NCBI GenBank assembly: GCA_900544585.1
Contig: UQVX01000001.1
Coordinates: forward strand, 186,001-250,000
Direction of reading: 5' to 3'
Length of the DNA: 64,000 bases
Source: an uncultured Mycoplasmataceae bacterium
Lineage (GTDB): Bacteria > Bacillota_I > Bacilli_A > Mycoplasmatales > Mycoplasmoidaceae
Part shown: piece by piece, positions 33,521-44,193 of the stretch
Numbering within the stretch: position 1 is the first letter of the stretch
Layout: every line of letters begins with the position of its first letter
Notes under the pieces: generated by a model
Database searches by the model: none
Told to the model about the DNA's origin: nothing
What the model saw: the letters and a program-made list of their open reading frames with translations, nothing else
Program-made: the position numbers and the translations under genes

Positions 33521-33898
33521 TTAAGCTTGTGGTTTTATATATTTGAATTTGTAATTTTGCATCCAAACTTTTAAATTTTTTTGCAAATTGAGATGGTAGC
33601 TCACAGTACTAATTGGCCGACCTTTAAATTTCATTTCCTCAGGATGTAAATACATGTAATTTAGAAAAATTCGGTTACTAATACTATTTTTTTTCTTTAA
33701 AACAAATGGTAATTCTTGACCAACATAAAAATAATAATTAAAATTACCCTTAATAAAATCTGTAGTATCAGAAAGTCGGCAATAACCTAATTTATGCTCA
33801 TTGGGGATTTTTACTTCAAGATGTTTTTTACCAACACCCACAATTGTCCCAATGACCATTTGACTATAATCAACAAAAATATGTCTTCGCTTACTCAT
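33521..33898 (-). CDS. Small S1-like RNA-binding protein (hypothetical)
   Basis: 125 residues. Residues 14-75 (MVIGTIVGVGKKHLEVKIPN to LPFVLKKK) resemble a divergent S1/OB domain: GTIVGV, a following strand VKIPN, then YVGQELPFVL like the VGQ-x-V/L step of S1 domains. The C-terminal tail is basic. It follows the ribosomal superoperon terminator on the same strand. RNA binding is an inference; no precise function is recognised. Confidence 0.6.
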   Translation of the reverse strand: MSKRRHIFVDYSQMVIGTIVGVGKKHLEVKIPNEHKLGYCRLSDTTDFIKGNFNYYFYVGQELPFVLKKKNSISNRIFLNYMYLHPEEMKFKGRPISTVSYHLNLQKNLKVWMQNYKFKYIKPQA

Positions 33899-33913
33899 AA
33901 CATATTAAATTAT

Positions 33914-33943
33914 AAAAAATTACAGACATTCTTGTGTCTGTAA
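33914..33943 (-). terminator. Terminator of the ribosomal superoperon
   Basis: Perfect 9-bp stem TTACAGACA/TGTCTGTAA with a six-base loop, followed on the minus strand by six T. It lies 25 bases after the rplQ stop. Confidence 0.85.
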
Positions 33944-33967
33944 TTAAAAGAATTTTAGATATTTTTT

Positions 33968-34327
33968 TTAAACTAATTGGAGAATGGCTTGTTCAGTGTT
34001 GTCGCCAACTCTTGTTCCTAGTTTTAAAACTCTAGTGTATCCACCATTTCTATCTTTATATTTAGGGCCAATTTCATTAAATAATTTCTTTAATAATTCA
34101 TCTTTAGCGAATTTCTTATTGTCTAATAAAATTGCTACAGCTTGACGTCTTGATGCTAGGGTATTTTTCTTAGCAAGAGTAATAATTCTATCAACATGAC
34201 GTTGGGATTCTTTTGCTTTAGTCAAAGTTGTAATAATTTGTCCATAAGCAATTACATCAGTTACTTGTTGACGAGTAACCATTTTTCTTCATGATCTAGT
34301 TTTACCTTTTTTATTAATAAAACTCAT
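33968..34327 (-). CDS. rplQ: 50S ribosomal protein L17
   Basis: 119 residues, last gene of the superoperon after rpoA. N-terminus MSFINKKGKTRSW contains a UGA-Trp; the core VTDVIAYGQIITTLTKAKES and the ending RVGDNTEQAILQLV are characteristic. L17 sits near the polypeptide exit tunnel. The N-terminus differs from the usual MxYRKLGRT form but aligns in position. A terminator follows. Confidence 0.95.
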
Positions 34328-34355
34328 GGTTTATCCTTTCTTATAAATTTAATTC

Positions 34356-35339
34356 TTATTCGTCACGTAGTTTTAAACCACGTTCATGAATTTTCTCAAT
34401 AATTTCATTTACTGATTTACGACCAAGGTTTTTAATTTTTTCAATTTCGTGTTTATCTTTTTCTAATAATTCTTGAGTACTTAAAATTCCTGAAGATTTT
34501 AAAGCATTATAAGCTCTAACAGTTAAATCTAAATCTTCAATTGGAATATATAAATTATTTTTTACTTGATTGCTAACATATTCATCATTTAAAGTTTGTA
34601 ACAATTTAATATTTGGATCCATATCAATCAATGGTTGCAAGTGATCAGATAAAATTTTTGCTCCCATAATCAAAGCTTCTGAAGCTTTGATTGCACCATT
34701 TGTAGCAATTTCAATTTCTAAAATATCGCTAGTTACAAGTTTTGATGTTTTTGTTTCTCTTACATTTCAATTCACTGATAGAACAGGACTAAAATTAGAA
34801 TCAGTGGTAATGATTGAAATTAAATTAACATTTTCCTTGTTTTCATCACTAGTTTTGAACCCACGTCCTCACTTGGCAAATAATTCCATGCTAAATTTAA
34901 TATTTTTTGTTACTGTTGCAATATGCAAATCTTTATTGACAATTTCAAAACCTGCTGGAGCTTGAATATCAGCAGCAGTAATTTCACCTTGACCTTTAAA
35001 TTCAACTTTCATTACAGGCCAATCTTCAATTGTTTTACCGTCTAGTTCATCACTAGAAATGATATCCTCATTACCTTTGATTACTAAACGCTTTAAATTT
35101 AGAACAATTTGCACAACATCTTCATAAATTCCATCAATTGCCTGAAATTCATGAGTAACTCCAGGAATTTTAACTGCAAAAATACTTACACCTGGAATGC
35201 TTGATAAACATACACGACGTAAACTGTTACCAAGAGTGGTACCAAATCCTTTTTGTAGTGGTTGAATAACAAATTTTGCTTTGTTTTCAGTTTCATCTAC
35301 TAACACAGGACTAATTTTAAACTGAGAAAATTTTTCCAT
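34356..35339 (-). CDS. rpoA: DNA-directed RNA polymerase subunit alpha
   Basis: 327 residues. The N-terminal assembly domain has FGTTLGNSLRRVCLSSIPG and VTHEFQAIDGIYEDV; the C-terminal domain has IEDLDLTVRAYNALKSSGI and IKNLGRKSVNEIIEK, the helix-hairpin-helix region that contacts UP elements and regulators. Standard place between rpsK and rplQ. An internal UGA encodes Trp between the two parts. Confidence 0.98.
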
Positions 35340-35362
35340 TTTATACCCTTTAGTAATTGAAA

Positions 35363-35728
35363 TTATCTTGGTTTTTTAGGTGGACGACATCCATTGTGTG
35401 GAATTGGTGTCACATCATTAATTTGAGTTACCATCAAACCGACAGCTTGCAAACTTCTAATTGCTGTGTCACGACCTGAGCCCGTACCATTCACATTAAC
35501 AGCAACACTTCTTAGCCCCATTTCTAATGCTTGCTTGCCGCATGCTTCAGCTGCTAAACCTGCTGAGTATGGAGTTTTCTTTTTTGAACCTTTGTAACCA
35601 ATTGATCCAGATGATGCTCAAGAAATAACATTTCCATTTTCATCTGCAATTGTCACGATTGTATTATTACGAGTGGCATGAATATGTGCGCAACCACTTG
35701 TAAATGTCAATTTTTTCTTTTTTGCCAT
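35363..35728 (-). CDS. rpsK: 30S ribosomal protein S11
   Basis: 121 residues. The core motifs [32 protein letters not shown] and the C-terminus [23 protein letters not shown] ending (here [16 protein letters not shown]) identify S11, which helps form the mRNA exit site of the platform. One Trp in the conserved ISWASSG stretch is UGA, so standard translation breaks the gene. Between rpsM and rpoA. Confidence 0.97.
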
Positions 35729-35759
35729 TATAAATTACGCCTTTATCCTTTACTATTAA

Positions 35760-36134
35760 CTATTTAGACTCAATTTTTTTATTAGCAACTGTTTTTCTTG
35801 GACCTTTACGGGTTCTTGCATTTGTTTTAGTTCTTTGTCCTCTAACCGGTAAACTACGACGGTGACGAATACCACGATATGAACCAATTTCCATCAATCT
35901 CTTGATGTCCATTGCTACTTCACGTCTCAAATCACCTTCAATGACATACTTACTAGCAGCCTTTCTAATTGCAGCTAATTCATCTTCATTTAAATCTTTT
36001 ACTCTTTTATCTTCACTAACTTTAGCTTCGCTTAAGATTTGTTGCGCAGTAGTTTTACCAATTCCATAAATGTAAGTTAGAGAAATTACTACTCTTTTAT
36101 CATTTGGAATATCAACACCAAATATACGTGCCAT
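35760..36134 (-). CDS. rpsM: 30S ribosomal protein S13
   Basis: 124 residues. [40 protein letters not shown] and the Lys/Arg-rich tail are typical. S13 bridges the 30S head to the 50S subunit and contacts P-site tRNA. First of the alpha-operon genes after rpmJ. Confidence 0.98.
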   Translation of the reverse strand: MARIFGVDIPNDKRVVISLTYIYGIGKTTAQQILSEAKVSEDKRVKDLNEDELAAIRKAASKYVIEGDLRREVAMDIKRLMEIGSYRGIRHRRSLPVRGQRTKTNARTRKGPRKTVANKKIESK

Positions 36135-36147
36135 GTATTAAATTTCC

Positions 36148-36261
36148 TTATCCTTGACGTTGTTTATGTTTTTTAATTTTGCAAATCACTCTGACTACAC
36201 CTTCACGTTTAACGATTTTGCAGTCTTTACAAATCGGTTTTACCGATGCTCTTACTTTCAT
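36148..36261 (-). CDS. rpmJ: 50S ribosomal protein L36
   Basis: 37 residues: [15 protein letters not shown], then Cys and His in the second half ([15 protein letters not shown]). The four zinc ligands (three Cys, one His) show the zinc-binding form. It starts a group rpmJ-rpsM-rpsK-rpoA-rplQ. AAGGA lies about nine bases upstream of the ATG. infA, usually between map and rpmJ, is missing here. Confidence 0.96.
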   Translation of the reverse strand: MKVRASVKPICKDCKIVKREGVVRVICKIKKHKQRQG

Positions 36262-36347
36262 TTATAACTATCTTCCTTTATAAAAATTGCTTTCAAACAT
36301 GTAGTTTATTACTACTCAAATTTAACAATTATCAGCCAAATAAAATT

Positions 36348-36368
36348 ATTTTAATGAAGCATTAAAAT
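36348..36368 (-). terminator. Weak stem-loop after map
   Basis: Perfect 9-bp stem ATTTTAATG/CATTAAAAT with a three-base loop, in the 133-bp gap between map and rpmJ. It is AT-only except one G-C pair and is followed by a weak T run, so at best a partial terminator or a processing site. Confidence 0.4.
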
Positions 36369-36394
36369 CCATTTTATTGGTTATGTTTAAAAGA

Positions 36395-37150
36395 TTAATC
36401 ATCATCTTGAGTCAAGACAATGCAACCATCTTTTGTTACTAAGAACATATCTTCACAATGACAAGTTAATCTTTTATTAACAGCCATGACGTTTCAATCA
36501 TTATCTGCAATATAGTAATCGTTAGAACCAGTCATAACCATTGGTTCTAAACAAAATACCATATTTTCTTTAAGTTCAACAATTGGAAATCTTTTATCAA
36601 CATAATTAGGAAATGGTGGGTCCTCATGAAGTTGATTACCACAACCATGACCTGTAAAGTCTTCTAATAAAAAATATCCACGTTCTTGAACATAATCTTG
36701 GATGAACTTAGCAATCTGCATGTTAGTCACACCAGGCTTAACCATCTTTTTCACTTCTACTAAAACTGTTTCACAAACATCTTTAATAGCTTGTGCTTCT
36801 TTGTTATCCCCAATTACAACACTAAATGCAGCATCACAAACATGTTCTAAATATGTAACACCAACATCAAAACTTACTAAGTCTTGATCTTTTAAAACAT
36901 AGTTATCTGGGACTCCATGAATGACACAATCATTCACTGAAATACAAATATCTTTACTAAAACCATACATTTTGTAAAATGTTGGTTTGGCATTGTAGGC
37001 TAAAATTACTTCTCTAGCAAGATTATTTAACTCAAGCAATGTAATCCCTGCTTGACATTTATTTATCAAAGCTTGTTTAACTTTTTTTCAAATTAAGACA
37101 GCTTCTTTGATTTTGTTAACATCATCTTGGTTTTTAATAATAATATTCAT
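36395..37150 (-). CDS. map: Methionine aminopeptidase, type I
   Basis: 251 residues. Metal ligands are visible: Asp in SFDVGV, Asp in HVCDAAF, His in TGHGCG, Glu in CLEPM and Glu in CHCEDMF. It removes N-terminal Met from nascent proteins. The normal position after adk in the spc operon is kept. Two UGA-Trp codons lie in frame. No SH3-like N-terminal extension, so class Ia. Confidence 0.95.
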
Positions 37151-37187
37151 CACAATTGCCAATTATCTATTCTAACAATATAAAAAG

Positions 37188-37826
37188 CTATTTTATATTT
37201 AAAATATTCTTAACTTCTGACATAATTTTATCAATTGGTTGAGTTGCATCAACTACACTTAATAAGTTCATTTGTTTGTAGTAGTCAATTAACGGTTTAG
37301 TTTGATTCAAATAAACAGTAATTCTTTGTTTTGCAACATCTGGATTATCATCACTTCTTTGAATTAATTCATGACCACATTTATCACAATGATTTTCTAC
37401 TTTTGGTTTGCCTTCAAAGTAAATATTGTAGATACTATTACAATTTGGACAAACCCGTCTACCACTAATTCTTTTAAATAATGTGTCTTCATCAACATCT
37501 AATAAAATAACTGCATCAATCTTAGATTCATCTTTAAGGTGATCAGCTTGATTAATTGTTCTTGGATAACCATCCAAGATAAAACCTGCATATTCATTGT
37601 TAGCAGTCATTATTGCATCATCTGCAATTTTGTTAGTTATTCAATCTGGCACATATGCACCAGAAACAATAAATTGTTTAATTTGATTAGCAAAATCATC
37701 TTCTTTTTTTAAAGCTGCTCTAAAAAGGTCACCTGTTGAAATATGCATTAAATTATGTGCTTTACAAAGAAAATTAGAAACAGTACCTTTGCCAGACCCA
37801 GGAGCACCTAATAATATTATTCTCAT
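37188..37826 (-). CDS. adk: Adenylate kinase
   Basis: 212 residues. P-loop GAPGSGKGTVS at about residues 7-17, LDGYPRTINQA, and the LID with four cysteines (CPNC and CDKC), showing the zinc-binding form common in Gram-positives. It interconverts ATP + AMP and 2 ADP. Start 37826 is set by AGGAGAG just upstream; the longer frame from 37859 overlaps secY. Confidence 0.97.
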
Positions 37827-37836
37827 TGCTTCTCTC

Positions 37837-39285
37837 CTATCATAATTGTGATTCATCATCTTTATCAGATGTTATGTTTTCTTGATTAGTGATAATGTTG
37901 GTTAATGATTCAGTCAATTCTTTCTTTTGGTATGAGTAAGTAGCTGTTTTTGAAGTTGATCTAATTGATTCTCATAATTCAATTGTTCCAGCCACCATAA
38001 TAACAATACCTGTACCACCAAGACTTGCATAACTTGGAATTTCAATTAATCCACCAGATGCTGTTCTAGTAGCAATTGAGACAATATAAGGTAAAGCAGC
38101 CACAATTGCTAAGAATGGACCACCAATTCAATTCACCCGGTACAAAATTTTAGAAATATGTTTTTCTGTATCTTCACCAACTTTAACCCCAGGAATAAAT
38201 CTTCCTGATTTTTTGAAATCTTCAGAGATTTTATTTGGATTTAATTGGACATAACTGTAAAAGAAAGTGAATAAAATGATTAAGAAAAAATAAATAATTA
38301 ATCCAGAAATTGAATCTAAAGCTATATACTGATTAATAAAATTAACTGAGGCACTAGACTGAGGAAGTAGTTGAGCAATTGTCGTCGGGATGGTCATGAT
38401 TGATGAGGCAAAGATGACAGGAATTACACTAGCCGAGTTGATTTTAATTGGTAAATAAGATAATTCTTTTGAATCACGACTAAATGATTGTCCAACTTGC
38501 TGAATAGGAATTTTTCTTACCGAACCATCAATAAAAATAACACCAACTAAAACAAGAAGGTAAAAGAAAATATAAACAATGAAAGCAATCATTGTTACTA
38601 ACTGTGTATTTTGAGCACTAATATTTTGTAGTGAATTAAACACAGTTTGAAATGAATTAAATAATGAGGCAATTATCCCTGTAATAATAATTAAAGTCAT
38701 TCCATTACCAACACCACGCTTAGATATTAAATCACCAAGCAAAATACTAATATATGTTCCAGCAATCATCACAACAATATAGAAAACATAAAAACCTGCA
38801 CTTCCTCTCACAAGAGGTAGATTTTCTGAAATAGTGATAATTCCAGTTTGATTCAACATCATTGACATAATTGCATATGCTTGAACAATTGCAAACGGTA
38901 AAGTTAAAACCCGAGTAATGACTTCTAGTTTTTTTCGACCTTTTTCACCTGATTTAGTCATCCGTGCTAATGGTGGGATTAAATCAGATGATAATAATTG
39001 AACAATAATTTGGGCTGTAATATATGGCGAGATCCCAATTGCAAAAATAGAGAATTGACTTAGACCACCACCACCTAATAAGTTCATAATTTGCAAAAAT
39101 GAGTTATCACTAAATTCATTTTTTGTAATTTTAATAAATGGCATTGGTACAACACTACCAATTCTAAATAAAATCAAAATTCCTAAGGTTGTAAGAATAG
39201 CAATAATGACTTTCTTATTGCGGAAAGTCATTATAAATTCTTCTCAGCCTGATTTTAAAGTGTTTCTTGGTTGTGCATTAGTCAT
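37837..39285 (-). CDS. secY: Protein translocase subunit SecY
   Basis: 482-residue channel subunit with ten membrane helices. GISPYITAQIIVQLLSSDLI with ARMTKSGEKGRKK, LLGDLISKRGVGNGMTLII and FYSYVQLNPNKISEDFKKSG are SecY signatures. The C-terminal tail of about 45 residues is longer and more acidic than usual, ending DESQLW, where the last Trp is UGA before TAG. It is the export route for the lipoproteins and membrane proteins in the window. Confidence 0.97.
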
Positions 39286-39303
39286 AATTTAATTAATTAT
39301 AAA

Positions 39304-39756
39304 TTATTTAATAATTTCGTATTTAGCACCACTAGCTTCTAAAGCCTTAATTGCGCCACTGCTAAACTTATTGGCAACAATAGTAGTGCCATTTTTCACT
39401 TGGGCGTTACCAATAATTTTTAGTTGAATTTTTTTATTACCAGAAATTAATCCAGCTTTTTTTAATGCATCAAAATCTAATTTACCAGTTAATTGTTTTG
39501 CATTAATCATTTCTAATGAAACAACTGCATAATCATTTGCAAAGTTGACATTATTAAATCCAACTTTTGGTACACGTCTATATAATGGCGTTTGACCACC
39601 TTCAAAACCTAAACGTGTGTGTCCAGATTTACGAGATTTTTGACCGTTAGAACCTCTTGTAGAAGTCTTACCCATGCCAGAACCATGACCTCTACCAACT
39701 CTTTTAACCTTTTGACCACGTGCACCTGTTGTATATTCAAGATTGTGTAATTCCAT
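39304..39756 (-). CDS. rplO: 50S ribosomal protein L15
   Basis: 150 residues. N-terminus with RVGRGHGSGMGKTSTRGSNG and KSRKSGHTRLGFEGGQTPLY is characteristic of L15, a late assembly protein of the 50S subunit. It follows rpsE directly; rpmD (L30), which often lies between them in other bacteria, is absent, as usual in mollicutes. Confidence 0.98.
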   Translation of the reverse strand: MELHNLEYTTGARGQKVKRVGRGHGSGMGKTSTRGSNGQKSRKSGHTRLGFEGGQTPLYRRVPKVGFNNVNFANDYAVVSLEMINAKQLTGKLDFDALKKAGLISGNKKIQLKIIGNAQVKNGTTIVANKFSSGAIKALEASGAKYEIIK

Positions 39757-39777
39757 ATTAATTTACCTACCTAGAAA

Positions 39778-40398
39778 TTATAAGTCTGTGATACGTTTGT
39801 CACGTGCTCTAGCAATTTCATTTGGTGTGAATTGCTTTGTTAAACCATTAATTGTTGCTCTAATTAAGTTAATTGGAGTATTAGATCCCAATGATTTAGT
39901 ATAAATATCTTGGAAGCCTGCTAGTTCTACAACAGCACGTGCTGCACCACCAGCAACAATTCCTTTACCCATTGGAGCTGGTTTTAATAAAACTTTTGAA
40001 GCTCCATGTTTACCTACAACTTCATGAAAAACTGTTCCACGTTTATTCATTTTAATTGTAAATAAATTGTTATTAGCATTTTTAATTGCCTTTTTAATTG
40101 CATCTGGAACTTCGTTAGATTTACCCATTCCAAATCCTACAATGCCTTTTTTGTCACCAATGATAGCTAAGGCGCTAAAACGCATTACTCTACCACCTTT
40201 AGTTGTTTTAGAAATTCTTTTGATTTCAACAATTTTTTCTTCAAATTCAATTGTTGGAGTAGTTGCAGCTGGTTGAGTTGTATTTTTATCAACAGTTTTT
40301 GCTTGGTCTTGTTCATTATTTGAATCTAATGCATTAGATTCTTGTTCATTATTAACTTCTTCAACTACAATATTTTCATTATTTTCAATCATTGACAT
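39778..40398 (-). CDS. rpsE: 30S ribosomal protein S5 with acidic N-terminal extension
   Basis: 206 residues. The core begins at [20 protein letters not shown] and has [20 protein letters not shown] and [20 protein letters not shown]. About 50 Glu/Asn/Gln-rich residues precede it, absent from most bacterial S5 but seen as variable extensions in mollicutes. S5 shapes the mRNA entry channel and decoding fidelity. GGAAGG lies upstream of the ATG. Confidence 0.97.
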   Translation of the reverse strand: MSMIENNENIVVEEVNNEQESNALDSNNEQDQAKTVDKNTTQPAATTPTIEFEEKIVEIKRISKTTKGGRVMRFSALAIIGDKKGIVGFGMGKSNEVPDAIKKAIKNANNNLFTIKMNKRGTVFHEVVGKHGASKVLLKPAPMGKGIVAGGAARAVVELAGFQDIYTKSLGSNTPINLIRATINGLTKQFTPNEIARARDKRITDL

Positions 40399-40414
40399 AT
40401 TTTAATAACCTTCC

Positions 40415-40774
40415 TTAGAATTTAAGACCTTCAGCTCTAGCTGCATCTGCTAATTTAGAAATTTTTCCATGGTACTTTGACCCACCACGATCAAAACAAA
40501 TTTCTGTAATACCTAATGCTAAGATTTTCTTAGCAATATCTTTTCCGACTAATTCAGAATTTTTAACATTACCATTTGGTAATTTTAATTGAATTGAAGA
40601 GCTGCTAGTAAGGGTTTTTTGTTGGTTGTCATCTATTAGTTGTGCAATGATATGTGCATTAGTTTTAGTAATAACTAATCTTGGTTTGTCATTAGCAATT
40701 GCTTTAATTTTGTTAGTAGTTCTCTTATGTCTATAATCACGTTGTTGTTTTTTATCAAAATTAATTCTTTTCAT
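40415..40774 (-). CDS. rplR: 50S ribosomal protein L18
   Basis: 119 residues. Ending FDRGGSKYHGKISKLADAAR and the preceding GKDIAKKILALGITEI are diagnostic. L18 binds 5S rRNA in the central protuberance. It lies between rplF and rpsE as in the standard spc order. Confidence 0.97.
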   Translation of the reverse strand: MKRINFDKKQQRDYRHKRTTNKIKAIANDKPRLVITKTNAHIIAQLIDDNQQKTLTSSSSIQLKLPNGNVKNSELVGKDIAKKILALGITEICFDRGGSKYHGKISKLADAARAEGLKF

Positions 40775-40798
40775 ATTAATAAACTCCTAATTAACAAA

Positions 40799-41347
40799 CT
40801 ACTTTTTCTTATCAGCTGTTTTACCAACTTTACGCACAATCACTTCACCCTTGTATAGTACACCTTTACCTTTATAAGGTTCTGGTTTACGATAACTTCT
40901 TAATACAGCAGCAAATTGACCAACTTGTTCTTTATTTGCTCCTGAAATCTTAATTTCAGTAGCACTAGGAACTTCTACTTTTAACCCTTTAGGAATTGCT
41001 AAATTAATTGGATGACTAAAACCTAATGCTAGGTTTAAATTATTTCCTTCTAATTTAGCTTTATATCCAACGCCCTTTAATTCCAATGTTTTACTAAAAC
41101 CATCTGATAAACCAATTAGTGCATTACTTAAACAAGCATTAACTGTTCCTTGAAATATGTTAGCCTCAACACTTTCATTTAATTTTAAAACTCTAGCTTC
41201 ACTACCATTAACTTCAATTTTTAATAATTGACTTGGATAATTCACTTTTAGTGATTCAGAGGAATTTTTAACTAAGATATGATCAACATTAACTTCAACT
41301 GTTACACTATTAGGGACATTTAAGATTCGGTTACCAATTCTTGACAT
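40799..41347 (-). CDS. rplF: 50S ribosomal protein L6
   Basis: 182 residues. MSRIGNRILNVPNSVTVEV at the N-terminus and YRKPEPYKGKGVLYKGEVIV near the C-terminus identify L6, which lies near the factor-binding site. Two tandem alpha/beta domains as usual. Standard place between rpsH and rplR. Confidence 0.98.
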   Translation of the reverse strand: MSRIGNRILNVPNSVTVEVNVDHILVKNSSESLKVNYPSQLLKIEVNGSEARVLKLNESVEANIFQGTVNACLSNALIGLSDGFSKTLELKGVGYKAKLEGNNLNLALGFSHPINLAIPKGLKVEVPSATEIKISGANKEQVGQFAAVLRSYRKPEPYKGKGVLYKGEVIVRKVGKTADKKK

Positions 41348-41370
41348 TTTAATTTACCTGAACCTTTCTA

Positions 41371-41769
41371 TCAAATGAAGGCGATAACTTCGCCGCCAAC
41401 ATTTTCAATTCTTGCTTGTTTATCAGAAATAACTCCCTTTGATGTGGAAACAATGGCAACACCTAAACCATTCATTACTCTAGGTAGATTTTGGGCTGAT
41501 TCATAAACTCTTAATCCAGGTTTTGAAATTTGACGTAAACCATGGATGGCACATTCTTTTGTTTTTTTGTTGTATCTTAGTTTTACAACTGTTTCAGATT
41601 TGTTGTTATCTAGTTGATTGATAATAAACTCACGAATATAACCTTCTTTTTGTAATAGTTTTAGAATGCTCGTTCTCATCTTTGATGTTTCTATGATGAT
41701 CAATGGTTTGTGAGCTTTAATACCATTACGAATTTTAGTTAATAATTCTGCAATTGGATCTGCATGCAT
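41371..41769 (-). CDS. rpsH: 30S ribosomal protein S8
   Basis: 132 residues. DPIAELLTKIRNGIKAHK at the N-terminus, and GLGVAIVSTSKGVISDKQAR near the end are typical; here the last residues are GGEVIAFI. S8 binds the central domain of 16S rRNA and is a known feedback regulator of the spc operon in other bacteria. Confidence 0.98.
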   Translation of the reverse strand: MHADPIAELLTKIRNGIKAHKPLIIIETSKMRTSILKLLQKEGYIREFIINQLDNNKSETVVKLRYNKKTKECAIHGLRQISKPGLRVYESAQNLPRVMNGLGVAIVSTSKGVISDKQARIENVGGEVIAFI

Positions 41770-41800
41770 ATTTGTTTACTCCTTGTATACTTTCTACTAC

Positions 41801-41986
41801 TTATCAACTAGCTTTTTTAATGCCTGGGATTGCACCCTTGTATGCTAAATCTCTGAAACATAATCTACAAATACCGAATTTACGATTAACAGCATGAACA
41901 CGACCACATCTAACACAACGTGTGTATGCTCTAGTTGAATATTTAGGATGACGTTGTTGTTTAGCAATTAGTGATTTCTTAGCCAT
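41801..41986 (-). CDS. rpsZ: 30S ribosomal protein S14, type Z (zinc-binding)
   Basis: 61 residues. CVRC and CRLC give the four zinc ligands of the short S14 form. The protein ends GIKKASW, where the final Trp is encoded by UGA directly before TAA, a clear sign of the UGA=Trp code. Its ATG overlaps the rplE stop (TAATG), and its strong Shine-Dalgarno AAGGAGG lies inside the end of rplE. Confidence 0.97.
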
Positions 41987-42540
41987 TATTTATCCTCCTT
42001 AATTTTTTGGAAAGGTGCACCTAGAGATTTTAGTAAGTGTCTTGACATTTGTTGATTATCTGAACTAATCACAAAAGTGATATCAAATCCACGAACTCTC
42101 TTTACATTGTCATATACAATTTGTGGGAAAATAATTTGTTCTTTAATCCCTAATGTATAATTACCATTTGCATCAAAAGATTTATTAGAAATTCCTCTAA
42201 AGTCTCTTACTCTTGGTAATGCAACAAAGAATAAGGTTTCAATAAAGGATCACATCTTGTCACCTCTTAAAGTTACCTTACAACCAATCCCTTGCCCTTG
42301 ACGAACTTTAAAAGTTGCAATTGATTTTTTAGCTTTTGTGATTGTTGGTTGTTGACCTGAAATTGCTTTTAATTCTTGGACAGCTAACTCTAAATTTTTA
42401 GCTTCTTGAACAGCATCACCAATTCCCATGTTGATAACAACTTTTTCAATTTTTGGAATTTGCATAACTGAAGTTAAATTGAATTGTTTTTTAATTTCAG
42501 GAGCAATTTCTTTAATGTACTTTTCTTTTAAAAATGACAT
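41986..42540 (-). CDS. rplE: 50S ribosomal protein L5
   Basis: 184 residues. [20 protein letters not shown] at the N-terminus, [20 protein letters not shown], and [20 protein letters not shown] are characteristic; a UGA-Trp interrupts the standard reading after GDKM. L5 binds 5S rRNA and P-site tRNA. Translationally coupled with rpsZ. Confidence 0.97.
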
Positions 42541-42556
42541 ATTAATTCTCCTTTAA

Positions 42557-42889
42557 TTATTTTGTATCAATTGGATTGTTAGAGCGTTTTGACACTCTAG
42601 TTTTTTGTTTAGTTTCTTTATTAATTACAAATTTAACTTTAGTTTTTAGTCCTTTTTGCTTGCCTTTTTGTTCTAGTAAAGCTAATTTACATAAACGAAT
42701 AGGCGCTTCTTTAATAATGATACCTGATTGGTCATGAGTGGAATCTTGTTTTTGGTGTTTTTTAACTTTATTAACACCTTCAACAATGGCAGTACCTTCT
42801 TTTGGAAAAACTTGTAAAACGATTCCATCTTTATTCTTTTCTTTACCAGATAAAACAATTACAGAATCACCTTTTCTAATTCGATTCAT
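42557..42889 (-). CDS. rplX: 50S ribosomal protein L24
   Basis: 110 residues. [20 protein letters not shown] is the KOW motif, and [13 protein letters not shown] is typical of L24, an assembly initiator next to the exit tunnel. The Lys-rich C-terminus ends SNNPIDTK. Standard position between rplN and rplE. Confidence 0.97.
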   Translation of the reverse strand: MNRIRKGDSVIVLSGKEKNKDGIVLQVFPKEGTAIVEGVNKVKKHQKQDSTHDQSGIIIKEAPIRLCKLALLEQKGKQKGLKTKVKFVINKETKQKTRVSKRSNNPIDTK

Positions 42890-42907
42890 TTTTTCAAGCC
42901 ATCCTTC

Positions 42908-43276
42908 CTATAACACTTCTGGAGCTAATGAGACAATTTTTGTATATCCCTTATCTCTCAACTCACGACAAACTGGACCAAAAATACGACTACCACGAGG
43001 ACTCTTATCTTCCTTGATAATTACACAAGCATTTTGATCAAACTTAATAGTGTTGCCAGATTCACGTTTAACACCCTTTTTAGTTCTTACAATAACTGCT
43101 TTGCAAACTTGCCCTTTAGAAACAATTCCACCTGGAGTTGCTTTTTTCACAGAAACCACAACTATATCACCAACATTAGCAAATCTACGGTGTGTTCCAC
43201 CTAAAACTTTTACTACACCAACTTCTTTAGCACCTGTGTTATCAGCTACTATTAATCTTGATATTGCTTGTAACAT
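42908..43276 (-). CDS. rplN: 50S ribosomal protein L14
   Basis: 122 residues, the standard length. [19 protein letters not shown] and the segment [20 protein letters not shown] are highly conserved. L14 forms part of the intersubunit bridge. First base pairs after rpsQ. Confidence 0.98.
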   Translation of the reverse strand: MLQAISRLIVADNTGAKEVGVVKVLGGTHRRFANVGDIVVVSVKKATPGGIVSKGQVCKAVIVRTKKGVKRESGNTIKFDQNACVIIKEDKSPRGSRIFGPVCRELRDKGYTKIVSLAPEVL

Positions 43277-43278
43277 AA

Positions 43279-43533
43279 TTATTTAGCTCTTTCAATAACT
43301 TTAGAAATGGTTCAATTAACAGTTTTAGAGATTGGTCTAGTTTCCATAATTTCTACTTTATCACCCAGATTAGCAGATTGATTTTCATCATGAACATGAT
43401 ACTTTTTAGTGTGAATTACTAATTTACGATACAAAGGGTGCTTAAATTTGGTTTCTACTTTAACAGTAATAGTTTTTTGCATCTTAGTACTAGTAACTAT
43501 TCCAACTAAGAATTTTCTACTATTTCTCTCCAT
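43279..43533 (-). CDS. rpsQ: 30S ribosomal protein S17
   Basis: 84 residues. [20 protein letters not shown] and [18 protein letters not shown] identify S17; the Trp is UGA, so a standard translation loses the last eleven residues. The ATG overlaps the rpmC stop by one base. S17 is an early 16S rRNA binder. Confidence 0.97.
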
Positions 43534-43766
43534 TATTTATTCACTCCTTCCTTAATCTTTTCGTTATTATTAATGAATTCACGTTCATTAATAATTGTTA
43601 GTGCTCTAGCAATTGTTTTTCTAATTTCAGCTGCATTAGCTAGTTTTTCAGTTTCACCACTTGTAACACTAAATCTAATTTCAACTAATTGCATTTTAAG
43701 TTTAGAAACAATTTCAGTTAATTCTGCATTGGTTTTTTTACGAAGATCTTTTGTTATACTACTCAT
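43533..43766 (-). CDS. rpmC: 50S ribosomal protein L29
   Basis: 77 residues, two helices: [20 protein letters not shown] and the segment [20 protein letters not shown]29 lies at the tunnel exit and is part of the docking site for signal recognition particle and trigger factor. Overlaps rplP by eight bases and rpsQ by one, so three genes are coupled. Confidence 0.96.
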   Translation of the reverse strand: MSSITKDLRKKTNAELTEIVSKLKMQLVEIRFSVTSGETEKLANAAEIRKTIARALTIINEREFINNNEKIKEGVNK

Positions 43767-44181
43767 TAACTGCTGTCTCCCTCTTTACAATTTTTCATTT
43801 AATTGGTAGCTTGTTGCCAGCAGCTCTTAAACCACTTCTTGCTGCTTCTTCACTAATACCACTAACTTCAAACATGATTGTACCTTGTTTAACAACTGCT
43901 ACCCATTTATCAGGTGCACCTTTACCTGATCCCATACGTACTTCCAATGGTTTTTTAGTTAATGACATATGTGGGAAGATTCTAATTCACATTTTTCCTG
44001 TTTTACCAAGTCTTTTTGAAATTGCAATCCGAGCAGCTTCAATTTGTCTTGCATCAATTCATGCACCTTCACTAGCCATGATTCCATATTCACCAAAGGC
44101 AATGTATGTGTTACCTTTAGCCTTACCTTCATAACTTACTTTGTGAGGTTTACGATATTTTGTTCTTTTAGGTTGTAACAT
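43759..44181 (-). CDS. rplP: 50S ribosomal protein L16
   Basis: 140 residues. [20 protein letters not shown] and the following [20 protein letters not shown], then [19 protein letters not shown], are L16 hallmarks. Several Trp codons are UGA, so no long standard frame exists. L16 supports the peptidyl transferase centre and A-site tRNA. Confidence 0.97.
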
Positions 44182-44193
44182 TTTGAAAACCTC

